64,000 bases of DNA. Origin: Acidobacteriota bacterium (lineage in GTDB: Bacteria > Acidobacteriota > Thermoanaerobaculia > UBA5066). The position numbers and the translations under genes are program-made. The notes under the pieces are model-generated. The model was not told the origin of the DNA. It was given only the letters and a program-made list of their open reading frames with translations, and searched no databases. This document shows, one piece after another, positions 44,935-53,174 of this stretch; positions within the stretch are counted from its first letter, which is position 1; each line of letters opens with the position of its first letter. The DNA lies in assembly GCA_008363385.1 (NCBI GenBank), contig RHKY01000009.1, positions 62,001-126,000 of the forward strand. Direction: 5' to 3'.

Positions 44935-44984
44935 CGGCGGAGGGGGTTCGGGGGAACCCGCGCGGTCCCGGGTTCCCCCGGGAC
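44935..44984. repeat. Dispersed hairpin repeat, copy A
   Basis: About 50 bases: a G-rich lead, then a perfect 10-bp stem (GGGGGAACCC at 44950-44959 with 44970-44979) around a 10-base loop, then CGGGAC. A close relative lies at 62424-62470. It sits between the convergent Nudix and Lhr genes. Confidence 0.6.
44950..44979. terminator. Hairpin between convergent Nudix and Lhr genes
   Basis: A perfect 10-bp stem, extendable by one C-G pair, positioned to end transcripts from both sides. No T-run. Confidence 0.5.
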
Positions 44985-44987
44985 GCG

Positions 44988-47900
44988 TCAGAGCGCGCGG
45001 AACGAGTAGCCGGCCCCGTCGCGGACGAAGCCCGCCTCCTCGAGGAGGAGCGCGACGGCGGTCCCCGCGACGGGGCGCCCCGGAGCCAGGTGCTCGACCT
45101 TGACTCGCCGGGGCCTCCCGAGCGGGTCGCGCGACCGGCGCAGGAGCTCGAGCGTCCGGGCGAGAGCCGCGCGGAGGAGGCGGTCCGGGGAGGACGGGTC
45201 GTCCAGCGAGAGCGTCCCGTCGGGCGAGAGGCGGAAGACCGGGCGTCCCGCGGCGAGGGCCACCCACTCGTCGCGCTCGGGGGGCGGGGAGAGGCCCCAG
45301 AGGACCGGGTCGGCCCCGCCGACGACGGAGAGCGCCGCCTCGTCCGGGGGCGCCGGCTCGCGCCGCGCGCGGAGCTCCTCGACCGTCTCGGGGAGGGCGT
45401 ACTGGAGCGGTCCAGCCCCCTCCACGAACTCGCCGCGCCTCGCGTCGCCGCGCAGCTCCATCCGCGAAAGTACCGGGGCCACCTCGCTCCACCTGACCGC
45501 CGTCTCCTCGGCCTCCACGAGGTCGCGGAAGACGACGCCCCACCGCGCCAGGAGGAGGCGGGCCCAGGCCTCCTCGCGCTCCCCCGGCTCGGGCTGAGGC
45601 CCCGCCACGCCCGGGGAGGAGAGGAGCGAGAAGCGCCCCGAGGCCAGGGAAGCGTCGCGCCCCGCGGCGCGGGAGAAGCCGATGCGCGCCGCCACGCGGG
45701 CCTCGGCCGCCCGCCGGGAGGAGCGTCCCGGCGGCCGGCCGAACGCGGGCGACCGGACGGGCAACGACGGGCCGGCCTCGGCCCGCGCGGGACGCCGGGC
45801 CCCGCGAAGGAGGTCCCTCAGGCCGTGCATCCCGTCCCCGGTGACGAGGCCGGCGAGGACCAGCTCGACGAGCGCCTTCTCGAGCGCCGGGGCCGGGAGC
45901 CGGAGGTGCGCGAGGAGGTCGGCGAGGAACGAGGCGCCCGACAGGGCCAGCGCCTCGTGGAGCGAGCGGGCCTCGGGCGAGAGCGCCGAGAGGTCGGGCG
46001 GGGCGTGCGGCAGGACGAGCCGTCCCTCGCCCCGGAGGAAGAACTGGAGCCGGGCCGCGCGCGGGTCCTTCTGCCCGAGCGCCCGCCAGACGAGGAGGCC
46101 GCGGGCCGACAGGACGTCGAGGGCGTCGGGCTCCGGCTCGGCAAGGCGCGCGGGCAGCAGGGACGTCTCCCACGAGAGGGCCGGGAGGGCGAGGCCGCGC
46201 AGGAGCGAGACCGCGCGCTCGGCGGCGTGAGGCCCCGAGAAGCGCGCCCCGTCCTCCACCCCCTGCCGCCGGCAGAGCGCCGAGCGGAACGTCTCGACAG
46301 GGACGGGGCGGATCTCGCGCCTGAGGATCGCGAGGGTCTTCCTCCGGATCGACTCGGCCAGGCGCGCGCTGGCCCACCGCTCGACCCCCTCGGGCGCCCC
46401 GAGCCGGCCCGAGACGGCGCGTCCCTCGAGGCGCAGACGCTCGAGGGAGGCCCCGACGACGCCGGACGCGAGGCCGTACCGGCCCGCGACCTCTTCCGCC
46501 GTGACCGGTCCGCGGGTGGCGAGGAGGCGGAGGAGGAGCTCGTCGAGGAGGGCGTCGTCCGCCCGCCCCGAGAGGAGGAGGTCGAAGCGCCCGCGCTCCT
46601 CGGCCGCCACCCACCGCTCGCCCCCGGGGAAGGCGGCGCGGACGACCGAGCCGCGTCGCGAGAGCTCGTCGAGCCAGGCCGCGCCGTCCCCGCGCGAGCG
46701 CTCGCGGGCCTCGTCGTCCGAGAGGTCGCCCAGCTCGAGGAGGACGGCGAGGAGCTCCTCGGCCGACCGGGCCGTCCGGTGGGCCACGAGCCGGGAGGCC
46801 TCCGCGCGGGCCTCCTCGGCCGCCTCGGGCCGGAGGCCGTCGTCGAACCGCCCGCCGAGCACCTCCCCCAGGAGAGAGCGGTTCGCCGCCAGCGCGTGGA
46901 CCTCGCGCTCGGCCTTCGGCGCGTCCCACTCGTACATGTAGACCGCGACGAAGCGGAAGAGGAGCGACGCGGCGGCGGGCGAGGGGGTCCGCCGCGAGAC
47001 GACGACGCGGCCGAGGGTCCCCGCGGCGAGCCGGTCGAGGAGCCCGAGGAGCCGCTCGGCCTCCCAGAGGTCCCGGAGGCAGTCGCGGTACGTCTCGGCC
47101 ACGATCGGGAAGTCGGGGAGCGAGCGGGTCGTCTGGAGGAGGTCGCGCGCCTTCAGCCGCTGGAGCCAGAAGGGCGTCCTCCTCCCGCCGCGCCGGCGGG
47201 GGAGGAGGAGCGCGCGCTGGGCGTTCTCGCGGAAGCGGGCGCCGAACATCGGCGAGTCGGGGAGGATCGCCAGCAGCCGCTCCTTGGCCTCGGCCGAGCC
47301 GAGGCGCGACAGGCGCTCGAGCGGGAGCTCGCGCTCGGCGCGCGGGAGCCTCAGGAGGAAGCCGTCGTCGGAGGCGACGCTCTCCACGTCGACCCCCGTC
47401 TCCTCCCTCACGACGCTCGACAGGACGAGCGACCACGGGAGGTTGACGCCGCGCCCGAAGACCGAGCGGACGACGAGGCACGGGTCCCCGAGCTCGTTCG
47501 GGAAGGTCTCGAAGACGACCGCCTCGTCGGAGGCGAGCCCGCCCGACTCGGCCACCTCGCGCCGGACGGAGCCCGCGATCGCGGCGGCGGCGTCCTGGGT
47601 GACGGCGTACCGCTCGGCGAGGAAGGCGGAAAGCCCGGGGTCGTCGAGCCGCCCGGCGACCTCCCGCTTCAGCCGCCCGATCCGCTCCCCGAGGGCCGCC
47701 GTCCTCCCGAGCCCCTCGCCCCTCCAGAACGGCATCCGCGCGGGCTGCCCCGTGGCGTCCTCCACGACGACCTCGGAGCCCGAGATCTCGACGGCGCGCC
47801 AGGCGCGCGAGCCGAGGAGGAAGACGTCCCCCTTCCTCGTCTCGTAGACGAACTCCTCGTCCAGCTCGCCCACCCTCGCCCTCCCGTCGTGCGTGACGGC

Positions 47901-49433
47901 CGCGAAGGTCCCGCGGTCGGGAATCGTGCCGCCGTCGAGGAGGGCCGCCAGGCGCGCGGCGGGGAGAGGGGAGACCCGGCCGGTGGCGCGGTCCCAGACG
48001 AGCTTGGCCGCCAGCTCGGCGAAGCGCTCCTTCGGGTACTTGCCCGAGAGCATCGCGAGCGTCTCCTCGAAGAGCCGGCGCGTCAGCCGGTGGTACGGCT
48101 CGGCCCGCCGGACGAGGGCGTAGAGCTCGCCGGCCGTCACGGCGCCCCCCTCGGCGTCGCGCGCCGCGACCTCGGCGACGAGCTGCTGCGCCAGGACGTC
48201 CAGCGCCCCCTCGGGGGGCCTCGTCTCCTCGACCGCCCCCTCGCGCATCCCCTCGGCTGTGGCCGCGCACTCGAGGAGGTCCTCGGAGAAGAGCGGGACG
48301 AGGAGGCCGCGGGCCGTCTCGCCGACGAGGTGCCCGGACCTCCCGACGCGCTGGAGCCCCCGGGCGACCCCCTTCGGGCTCTCCACGAGGACGACGGCGT
48401 CGACGTGCCCGACGTCGATCCCCAGCTCGAGCGAGCCCGTCGCCACCAGAACGCGGAGCTCGCCCCCCTTCAGCCGCCGCTCGACCGACTCGCGCTCCTG
48501 CCGCGCGACCGAGCCGTGGTGGACCGGGACGGGGGAGAGGAGCCGCTCCTCGAGCCTGGCGGCGATCCGCTCGGCGAGCCTCCGGTTGTTGCAGAAGACG
48601 AGCGTCGTGGTCCGCTTCCCGACCTCGGCCGCGATCGCCTCCAGGGCGGGCCCCCACGCCGATCCGTCGGGCAGCTGCCGGAAGTCGGCCGCCGGAGAGG
48701 TGACGGCGAGGTCGAGCGCCTTCTTCGCCGGGACGACGACCGCGGACATCCGCCTCCCGCTCCCGGCGGCGAAGGCGGCCACGGTCTCCACCGGCGCCAC
48801 CGTGGCCGAGAGCGCGACGCGCTGGGGGGGCGGTCCGCCCGCGCGTGCCACCAGCTCGGCGAGCCGCTCGAGCGACACCGCGAGGTGGACCCCCCGCTTC
48901 GTCCCGGCCACGGAGTGGACCTCGTCGAGGAGGACCGTCCGGACCGAGGAGAGCGCCTTCCGCGCCGTCCCCGTCAGCATCAGGTAGAGCGACTCGGGCG
49001 TCGTGATCAGGACGTCCGGCGGGCGTCGCGCCTGCGCGGTCCGCGCGGACGTCGGCGTGTCGCCGGTGCGGACCGCCGCCTCGATCGGGACGGAGGCCGG
49101 GTCGACGCCACGGGCCGCGAGCGCCGCGCGGATCCCGGCGCGCGGGCGTTCCAGGTTCCGGGCGATGTCGTTGCCGAGCGCCTTCAGCGGCGAGACGTAG
49201 AGGACGGAGAGCCGCGGGGCGACGTCGCCCGCGAGCTTCCGCACGAGGACGCCGTCGAGCGCGACGAGGAAGGCCGCGAGCGTCTTCCCCGTCCCCGTCG
49301 GCGAGACGAGGAGGACGTCCTCCCCGGCGGCGATCCGCGGCCAGGCCCTCCGCTGCGCCTCCGTCGGCCCGAGAGGGAACGCCTCGCGGAACCAGGCGGC
49401 GACGGCGGGGTGGAAGAGGTCGAGCGGGATCAC
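44988..49433 (-). CDS. lhr: Large Lhr-type DEAD/H helicase
   Basis: A 1481-residue protein of the Lhr (long helicase-related) family, involved in DNA repair in characterised bacteria. N-terminal SF2 core: SPTGTGKT Walker A (44-51), LLDEVHS DEVH box, ALSAT motif III, then LVATGSLELGIDVGHVD and RVGRSGH. The Lhr-specific winged-helix and C-terminal extension follow, including the DUF4062-like DEAD-associated region. Length matches Lhr-HrpA-like large forms. The GTG start overlaps the stop of a 108-residue gene by four bases (GTGA), so the two are coupled. Confidence 0.88.
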   Translation of the reverse strand: MIPLDLFHPAVAAWFREAFPLGPTEAQRRAWPRIAAGEDVLLVSPTGTGKTLAAFLVALDGVLVRKLAGDVAPRLSVLYVSPLKALGNDIARNLERPRAGIRAALAARGVDPASVPIEAAVRTGDTPTSARTAQARRPPDVLITTPESLYLMLTGTARKALSSVRTVLLDEVHSVAGTKRGVHLAVSLERLAELVARAGGPPPQRVALSATVAPVETVAAFAAGSGRRMSAVVVPAKKALDLAVTSPAADFRQLPDGSAWGPALEAIAAEVGKRTTTLVFCNNRRLAERIAARLEERLLSPVPVHHGSVARQERESVERRLKGGELRVLVATGSLELGIDVGHVDAVVLVESPKGVARGLQRVGRSGHLVGETARGLLVPLFSEDLLECAATAEGMREGAVEETRPPEGALDVLAQQLVAEVAARDAEGGAVTAGELYALVRRAEPYHRLTRRLFEETLAMLSGKYPKERFAELAAKLVWDRATGRVSPLPAARLAALLDGGTIPDRGTFAAVTHDGRARVGELDEEFVYETRKGDVFLLGSRAWRAVEISGSEVVVEDATGQPARMPFWRGEGLGRTAALGERIGRLKREVAGRLDDPGLSAFLAERYAVTQDAAAAIAGSVRREVAESGGLASDEAVVFETFPNELGDPCLVVRSVFGRGVNLPWSLVLSSVVREETGVDVESVASDDGFLLRLPRAERELPLERLSRLGSAEAKERLLAILPDSPMFGARFRENAQRALLLPRRRGGRRTPFWLQRLKARDLLQTTRSLPDFPIVAETYRDCLRDLWEAERLLGLLDRLAAGTLGRVVVSRRTPSPAAASLLFRFVAVYMYEWDAPKAEREVHALAANRSLLGEVLGGRFDDGLRPEAAEEARAEASRLVAHRTARSAEELLAVLLELGDLSDDEARERSRGDGAAWLDELSRRGSVVRAAFPGGERWVAAEERGRFDLLLSGRADDALLDELLLRLLATRGPVTAEEVAGRYGLASGVVGASLERLRLEGRAVSGRLGAPEGVERWASARLAESIRRKTLAILRREIRPVPVETFRSALCRRQGVEDGARFSGPHAAERAVSLLRGLALPALSWETSLLPARLAEPEPDALDVLSARGLLVWRALGQKDPRAARLQFFLRGEGRLVLPHAPPDLSALSPEARSLHEALALSGASFLADLLAHLRLPAPALEKALVELVLAGLVTGDGMHGLRDLLRGARRPARAEAGPSLPVRSPAFGRPPGRSSRRAAEARVAARIGFSRAAGRDASLASGRFSLLSSPGVAGPQPEPGEREEAWARLLLARWGVVFRDLVEAEETAVRWSEVAPVLSRMELRGDARRGEFVEGAGPLQYALPETVEELRARREPAPPDEAALSVVGGADPVLWGLSPPPERDEWVALAAGRPVFRLSPDGTLSLDDPSSPDRLLRAALARTLELLRRSRDPLGRPRRVKVEHLAPGRPVAGTAVALLLEEAGFVRDGAGYSFRAL

Positions 49434-49756
49434 CCCGCGGCGTCCGGGGCGGCGGCGGCGGAGCGGGCCTGGGCCTCGGCGAGGAAGGCCGCGGCGGTCT
49501 CCCAGAGGTTCTCGCGGACCGTCTCGTCCTCTCCCGGTGCCTCCCCCGAGAACCGCAGCCTCACCACGACGGTGGCCTCCCCGCCGAACGGCTCCTCGAC
49601 GGAGACCGAGAGCTCCACGAGGAGCCGGCGCTCGGTCCCGTCCGGCGAGACGGCGGTCACGGAGCGCTCCTCGGGCGGGAGCGCCGCGAGCCGGGCGAGG
49701 AGCCGGCCCGCCTCCTCGTCCCCGGCGGGGAAGGAGCGGAACAGGTCGCGGTCCAC
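49430..49756 (-). CDS. Hypothetical protein coupled to Lhr
   Basis: A 108-residue acidic protein with no recognised domain. It shows alternating beta-strand-like stretches (RRLLVELSVSVEEPFGGEAT, then VVVRLRFSGEA) and an Ala-rich helix at the end. The GTG start is exactly six bases after TATACT. Its stop overlaps the lhr start, which suggests a partner or regulator of the helicase. Confidence 0.65.
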   Translation of the reverse strand: MDRDLFRSFPAGDEEAGRLLARLAALPPEERSVTAVSPDGTERRLLVELSVSVEEPFGGEATVVVRLRFSGEAPGEDETVRENLWETAAAFLAEAQARSAAAAPDAAG

Positions 49757-49762
49757 GGGGGG

Positions 49763-49768
49763 AGTATA
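49763..49768 (-). promoter_or_regulatory. Leaderless -10 box for the lhr operon (TATACT)
   Basis: TATACT, then six C residues, then GTG at 49756; no Shine-Dalgarno sequence is possible. Confidence 0.55.
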
Positions 49769-49783
49769 GGGACCGCCCGCCCC

Positions 49784-49789
49784 TAGAAT
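49784..49789 (+). promoter_or_regulatory. -10 box TAGAAT for the FadH-type gene
   Basis: TAGAAT lies 44 bases before the ATG at 49834; a GAGGAGGCGG ribosome-binding site follows, so this transcript is leadered. Confidence 0.4.
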
Positions 49790-49833
49790 CCGCCCGGCCC
49801 GCGCGTCCCGGGGCGGCGGGCGAGGAGGCGGCG

Positions 49834-50676
49834 ATGGCGCGAGCCGTGCGGAACGTCCTGGTGACGGGTGGCGGGACCGGGCTCGGGAAGGCGACGGCGA
49901 TCCGGTTCGGGCGGGACGGGCACCGCGTGGCGATCTGCGGGCGGAGGGCCGCGGTCCTGTCGGCCGCGGCCGCGGAGGTCCGCGCGGCGGGTGCGGCCGA
50001 GGCGCTCGCCTTCGCGTGCGACGTCCGGTACGACGACGACGTGGCGAAGCTGGCCTGCTCCGTCCACGAGGCCCTCGGGACGCTCGACGTCCTCGTCAAC
50101 AACGCCGCGGGGAACTTCGTCTGCCCGGCCGAGAAGCTCTCTCCGAACGGATGGAAGGCCGTCGTCGACATCGTCCTGAACGGGAGCTTCTACTGCTCGA
50201 GCGCCTTCGGCCGGCGGATGATCGAGGCCCATGCGTCGGACGGGGAGCCCCGGTCGATGGTGAACGTCGTCGCCGACTACGCCTGGGGGGCGGGGCCGGG
50301 CGTCGTCCACTCCGCCGCTGCCAAGGCCGGGGTCCTCGCGATGACGCGGACGCTCTCGGTCGAGTGGGCCCGCTTCGGGATCCGCGTCAACGCGGTCTCG
50401 CCCGGGCCGTTCAAGTCGGAGGGGACCGACCGGAACCTCTGGCTGGACGAGGCCCTCGAGCGCGAGGTCGTGGCGTCGATCCCGATGGGCCGGTTCACGA
50501 CGGCGGCCGAGGTGGCCGAGTCGATCGCCTTCCTCGCCGACGAGGAGAAGGCGGCTTACGTGACCGGCGCCTGCCTCCCGGTGGACGGCGGCCACTGGCT
50601 CTCGGGGACGAACCTGGGGTTCCTCTCGGCGGCGGCGCGAGGGGCCGCGCCGAAGGGGCGCACACCGACGGGCTGA
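49834..50676 (+). CDS. fadH: 2,4-dienoyl-CoA reductase-type SDR (FadH/YkuF-like)
   Basis: A 280-residue SDR. TGGGTGLG (11-18) binds NADPH. NNAAGNF, then NVVADYAWGAGPGVVHSAAA and KAGVLAMTRTLSVEW, are the pattern of bacterial and peroxisomal 2,4-dienoyl-CoA reductases. The usual YxxxK Tyr is Ser here, which is normal in this subfamily. Expected role: reduction of 2,4-dienoyl-CoA in beta-oxidation of polyunsaturated fatty acids. It has a good ribosome-binding site and a leader. Confidence 0.82.
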   Translation: MARAVRNVLVTGGGTGLGKATAIRFGRDGHRVAICGRRAAVLSAAAAEVRAAGAAEALAFACDVRYDDDVAKLACSVHEALGTLDVLVNNAAGNFVCPAEKLSPNGWKAVVDIVLNGSFYCSSAFGRRMIEAHASDGEPRSMVNVVADYAWGAGPGVVHSAAAKAGVLAMTRTLSVEWARFGIRVNAVSPGPFKSEGTDRNLWLDEALEREVVASIPMGRFTTAAEVAESIAFLADEEKAAYVTGACLPVDGGHWLSGTNLGFLSAAARGAAPKGRTPTG

Positions 50677-50681
50677 GGCGC

Positions 50682-50687
50682 TACGAT
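50682..50687 (+). promoter_or_regulatory. -10 box TACGAT for the DinB-like gene
   Basis: TACGAT lies 22 bases before the ATG at 50710, leaving room for AAAAGGAGG. Leadered. Confidence 0.4.
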
Positions 50688-50709
50688 CCCCGCGAAAAGG
50701 AGGCTTCCC

Positions 50710-51342
50710 ATGCCCTCAGGCGCTCCCGGTCCGGTGATCCCCGAGGTCTACGCCCAGGCGCTCGGCGACGACGACCCGATCGTGGTCCTCTCCGAGACCC
50801 CGTACCTCCTCCGGAAGCTGACGAAGGGGCTGACGGAGAAGCAGCTCGCGAAGTCCCCCGCCCCGGGGAAGTGGTCGATCAAGCAGATCGTCGCCCACCT
50901 GGCCGACGGGGAGGTGGTCCTCGGGTCGCGCTACCGCTTCGTCGCCGCGCAGGACCGGCCCGCGCTCGCCGGCTACGACCAGGACGCCTTCGTGGCGAAC
51001 CTCGGCGTCGGAAACGCCACGACGCAGGACCTCCTCGACGACTTCGCCCTCGTGAGGGCTGCCAACATCGGCCTCCTGATGCGACTCCCGGCCGAGGCGT
51101 TCGACCGCGTCGGCCTCCACTCCGAGCGGGGCGAGGAGTCGATCGCGAAGATGGTGGCGATGTACGCGGGGCACGACCGGCACCACCTCCGGCAGATCGA
51201 GACGATCCGCGTCGGCCTCTTCCCGGCGAAGGGGAAGGCCGCGCGGAAGCCGGCGAGGAAGGTGACGCGGAAGGCCGTCCCGAAGGCGGCCCGGAGAGCC
51301 TCGGCCGGAAAGGCCCCGGGGCGCGCGAAGCGCAGGGGCTGA
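50710..51342 (+). CDS. DinB-superfamily protein with basic C-terminal tail
   Basis: A 210-residue protein. Residues 20-165 form a DinB/YfiT-like four-helix bundle with the metal-ligand pattern: His in IVAHLADGE and His/His in YAGHDRHHLRQI. DinB-like enzymes include mycothiol- and bacillithiol-dependent transferases; no specific activity is assigned. From about residue 168 the tail is Lys/Arg/Ala-rich (ARKPARKVTRKAVPKAARRA), like the tail on the VOC protein at 3.4-4.0 kb. AAAAGGAGG precedes the ATG. Confidence 0.78.
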   Translation: MPSGAPGPVIPEVYAQALGDDDPIVVLSETPYLLRKLTKGLTEKQLAKSPAPGKWSIKQIVAHLADGEVVLGSRYRFVAAQDRPALAGYDQDAFVANLGVGNATTQDLLDDFALVRAANIGLLMRLPAEAFDRVGLHSERGEESIAKMVAMYAGHDRHHLRQIETIRVGLFPAKGKAARKPARKVTRKAVPKAARRASAGKAPGRAKRRG

Positions 51343-51354
51343 CCCGGGGAGCGC

Positions 51355-52494
51355 TCAGCCGGCCTGGACGACACGACCGCGCGTGAGCCGCGCCAGGAGC
51401 CGCGCCAGCGGCGCCAGCGCCGGGTGGACGAGCGCGGCCCCGAGGGGAGAGACGAAGACCGGGCGGAGGAGCCGGCTCAGGAGGAGCCGGCTCCCCTGGA
51501 CCCTCCGGACGTCGGCGCGGTGCGCGTCGCGCAACCCGTCCGCGTCCACCTCGCCGCGGAGGAAGGACGCGAGCGCGGGGGAGGCGGCCTCGCCCGTCAG
51601 GAGCGCGAGCGACATCCCCGTCCCGGTCCAGGGGTCGACGACGCCCGCGGCGTCCCCGGACAGGAGGACATCCCCCGCCACCGCGTCGCGCGCGCCGAGG
51701 TGGACCGGCTCGGAGAGGAGCGTCGGGCCGGGGAGGGGGACGAGCCCCTCGAGGTCTCTGGCCAGAGCCGGCGACGCGGCCGTCAGCCGCGCGAGGAGGC
51801 GGTCGAGGTCGTGGTGCGCCTCGCGGGCGACGGCCGGAGTGGCGAGCGCGGCCAGGTTGACGCGTCCCCCCTCCACCCGGGAGAGGCCGAGGTAGCCCCC
51901 CGGGAACGGGTGGAGGACGACCTCTCCCGCGAACCTCCCGGGCGGGGCCGAGAGGTGCCGCTGGAAGCCGAAGAGAGGGGCCGCCGCCCCGAAGAAGGGC
52001 CGGCCGAGCTTCCCGTCGAGCGGCGAGTAGCGCCCCCAGCAGCCGAGGACGGCGCGCGCGCGGACCTCGCCGCGTGTCGTCGCGAGGCGGAAGCCCGCGT
52101 CGAGGCCGCCCGCGATCCCGGTGACCGTCGTCTCCCCGCGGACGGAGGCCCCCGCCTCGCGGGCCGCTTCCAGGCAGAGCCGGTCGAGGGTCTCCCGCGT
52201 GACCGAGAGGACAGGGGCCGGGAGGGGTCCGCCGACGCGCCGTCCCGAGGGCGAGACGACCGAGAAGCGGTCGATCGCCTCGGCCCCCGCGGCGCGGACG
52301 GCCGCGAGGGCTCCCATCCGCGAGAGGACCGGCAGCGCCTCGTGCGAGAGGAACTCGCCGCAGACCTTCGCCCGCGGGAAGCGGGCGTGCTCCAGGACCG
52401 CGACGCGGAAGCCTTCCCGTGCGAGGGCGCAGGCCGCGGCGCTCCCGGCCAGGCTCCCCCCGATCACCGCGACGTCGAGCGGCTCCCCGCTCAC
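51355..52494 (-). CDS. FAD-dependent oxidoreductase, geranylgeranyl-reductase-like
   Basis: A 379-residue flavoprotein. FAD site VAVIGGSLAGSAAACALARE; RFPRAKVCGEFLS is the reductase signature; GDAAGVVDPWTGTGMSLALL binds the ribityl/pyrophosphate. Relatives reduce isoprenoid chains or tailor polyketides. It is the last gene of the moeA-ketosynthase-methyltransferase-FAD unit; its GTG overlaps the methyltransferase stop (GTGA). The partners suggest a lipid- or polyketide-tailoring role. Confidence 0.8.
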   Translation of the reverse strand: MSGEPLDVAVIGGSLAGSAAACALAREGFRVAVLEHARFPRAKVCGEFLSHEALPVLSRMGALAAVRAAGAEAIDRFSVVSPSGRRVGGPLPAPVLSVTRETLDRLCLEAAREAGASVRGETTVTGIAGGLDAGFRLATTRGEVRARAVLGCWGRYSPLDGKLGRPFFGAAAPLFGFQRHLSAPPGRFAGEVVLHPFPGGYLGLSRVEGGRVNLAALATPAVAREAHHDLDRLLARLTAASPALARDLEGLVPLPGPTLLSEPVHLGARDAVAGDVLLSGDAAGVVDPWTGTGMSLALLTGEAASPALASFLRGEVDADGLRDAHRADVRRVQGSRLLLSRLLRPVFVSPLGAALVHPALAPLARLLARLTRGRVVQAG

Positions 52495-53174
52495 GGGCGC
52501 CTCCAGAGGAGCCGCCAGCCGAGGAGGCCGACCCTCTCGGCCGAGGCGCCGGGAAGGGCGCTTCGCGCCAGCGCCTCGACCTCCGGGACGGTGAACGCCT
52601 GCTTCACGGAGGCCTTCCCGTCCGCCAGCGAGTGGCGGCTGTCGAAGACGAGGGGGCCGAGGGCCGAGACGAGGAGGAGCGCCGCCCGGTGCCGGCCGAC
52701 GTCGAAGTGCGCGACGAGCCGCCGCGCCACGCGCGAGGACTCGCGGAGGAGCCCCGCGACCTCCTCGTCGGCGAAGTGGTGGAGAAAGAGGGACGAGAAG
52801 ACGACGTCGACGCTCCGGTCGGAGAGCGGGATCGCGAGGGCGTCCCCGGCGACGGTCCGCGAGCGGGGGGCGAGAGCCGCGTGCGAGACCTGCCGGTCGA
52901 GGCCGACGAGGTCGACGCGCACCCCCTCGCGCGCGAGGGCCTGGGCCAGGTCGGCGCCCGCGTGCCCCGTCCCGCAGCCGGCGTCCAGGAGCGTGAGCCG
53001 CGGGAGGCCCAGATCCCTCAGCGCCGGCAGGAGGCCGCGCCTTATCGCCGCGCGCCCGCCGAGCCGCCGGTGGACCCACTCCATGTCGCGGAGGCTCCGC
53101 TCGGCCTCCGCGGGCGGGACGCCCGCGTCGAGCGCCTCGACGGAGCGGCGCCGCGGCAGGGCCCCGGGGCTCAC
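52491..53174 (-). CDS. Class I SAM-dependent methyltransferase
   Basis: A 227-residue methyltransferase. SAM site LTLLDAGCGTGHAGADLAQA, then VDLVGLDRQ (acidic residue after strand 2), GDALAIPLSDRSVDVVFSSL and LHHF. The substrate is unknown but is probably made with the adjacent ketosynthase and FAD reductase. The GTG start overlaps the ketosynthase stop by four bases. Confidence 0.8.
   Translation of the reverse strand: MSPGALPRRRSVEALDAGVPPAEAERSLRDMEWVHRRLGGRAAIRRGLLPALRDLGLPRLTLLDAGCGTGHAGADLAQALAREGVRVDLVGLDRQVSHAALAPRSRTVAGDALAIPLSDRSVDVVFSSLFLHHFADEEVAGLLRESSRVARRLVAHFDVGRHRAALLLVSALGPLVFDSRHSLADGKASVKQAFTVPEVEALARSALPGASAERVGLLGWRLLWRRP

Noticed and set aside
44298-49769. A 1823-codon plus-strand open frame opposite lhr
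   Set aside because: Antisense of lhr and its neighbours; low-complexity Glu/Arg/Gly composition, no domain. Only its last part shares space with the Nudix gene in a different frame.
49834-50676. Loss of the SDR catalytic Tyr as sign of an inactive enzyme
   Set aside because: The HSAAAKAG pattern is normal for 2,4-dienoyl-CoA reductases, which place catalytic residues differently.
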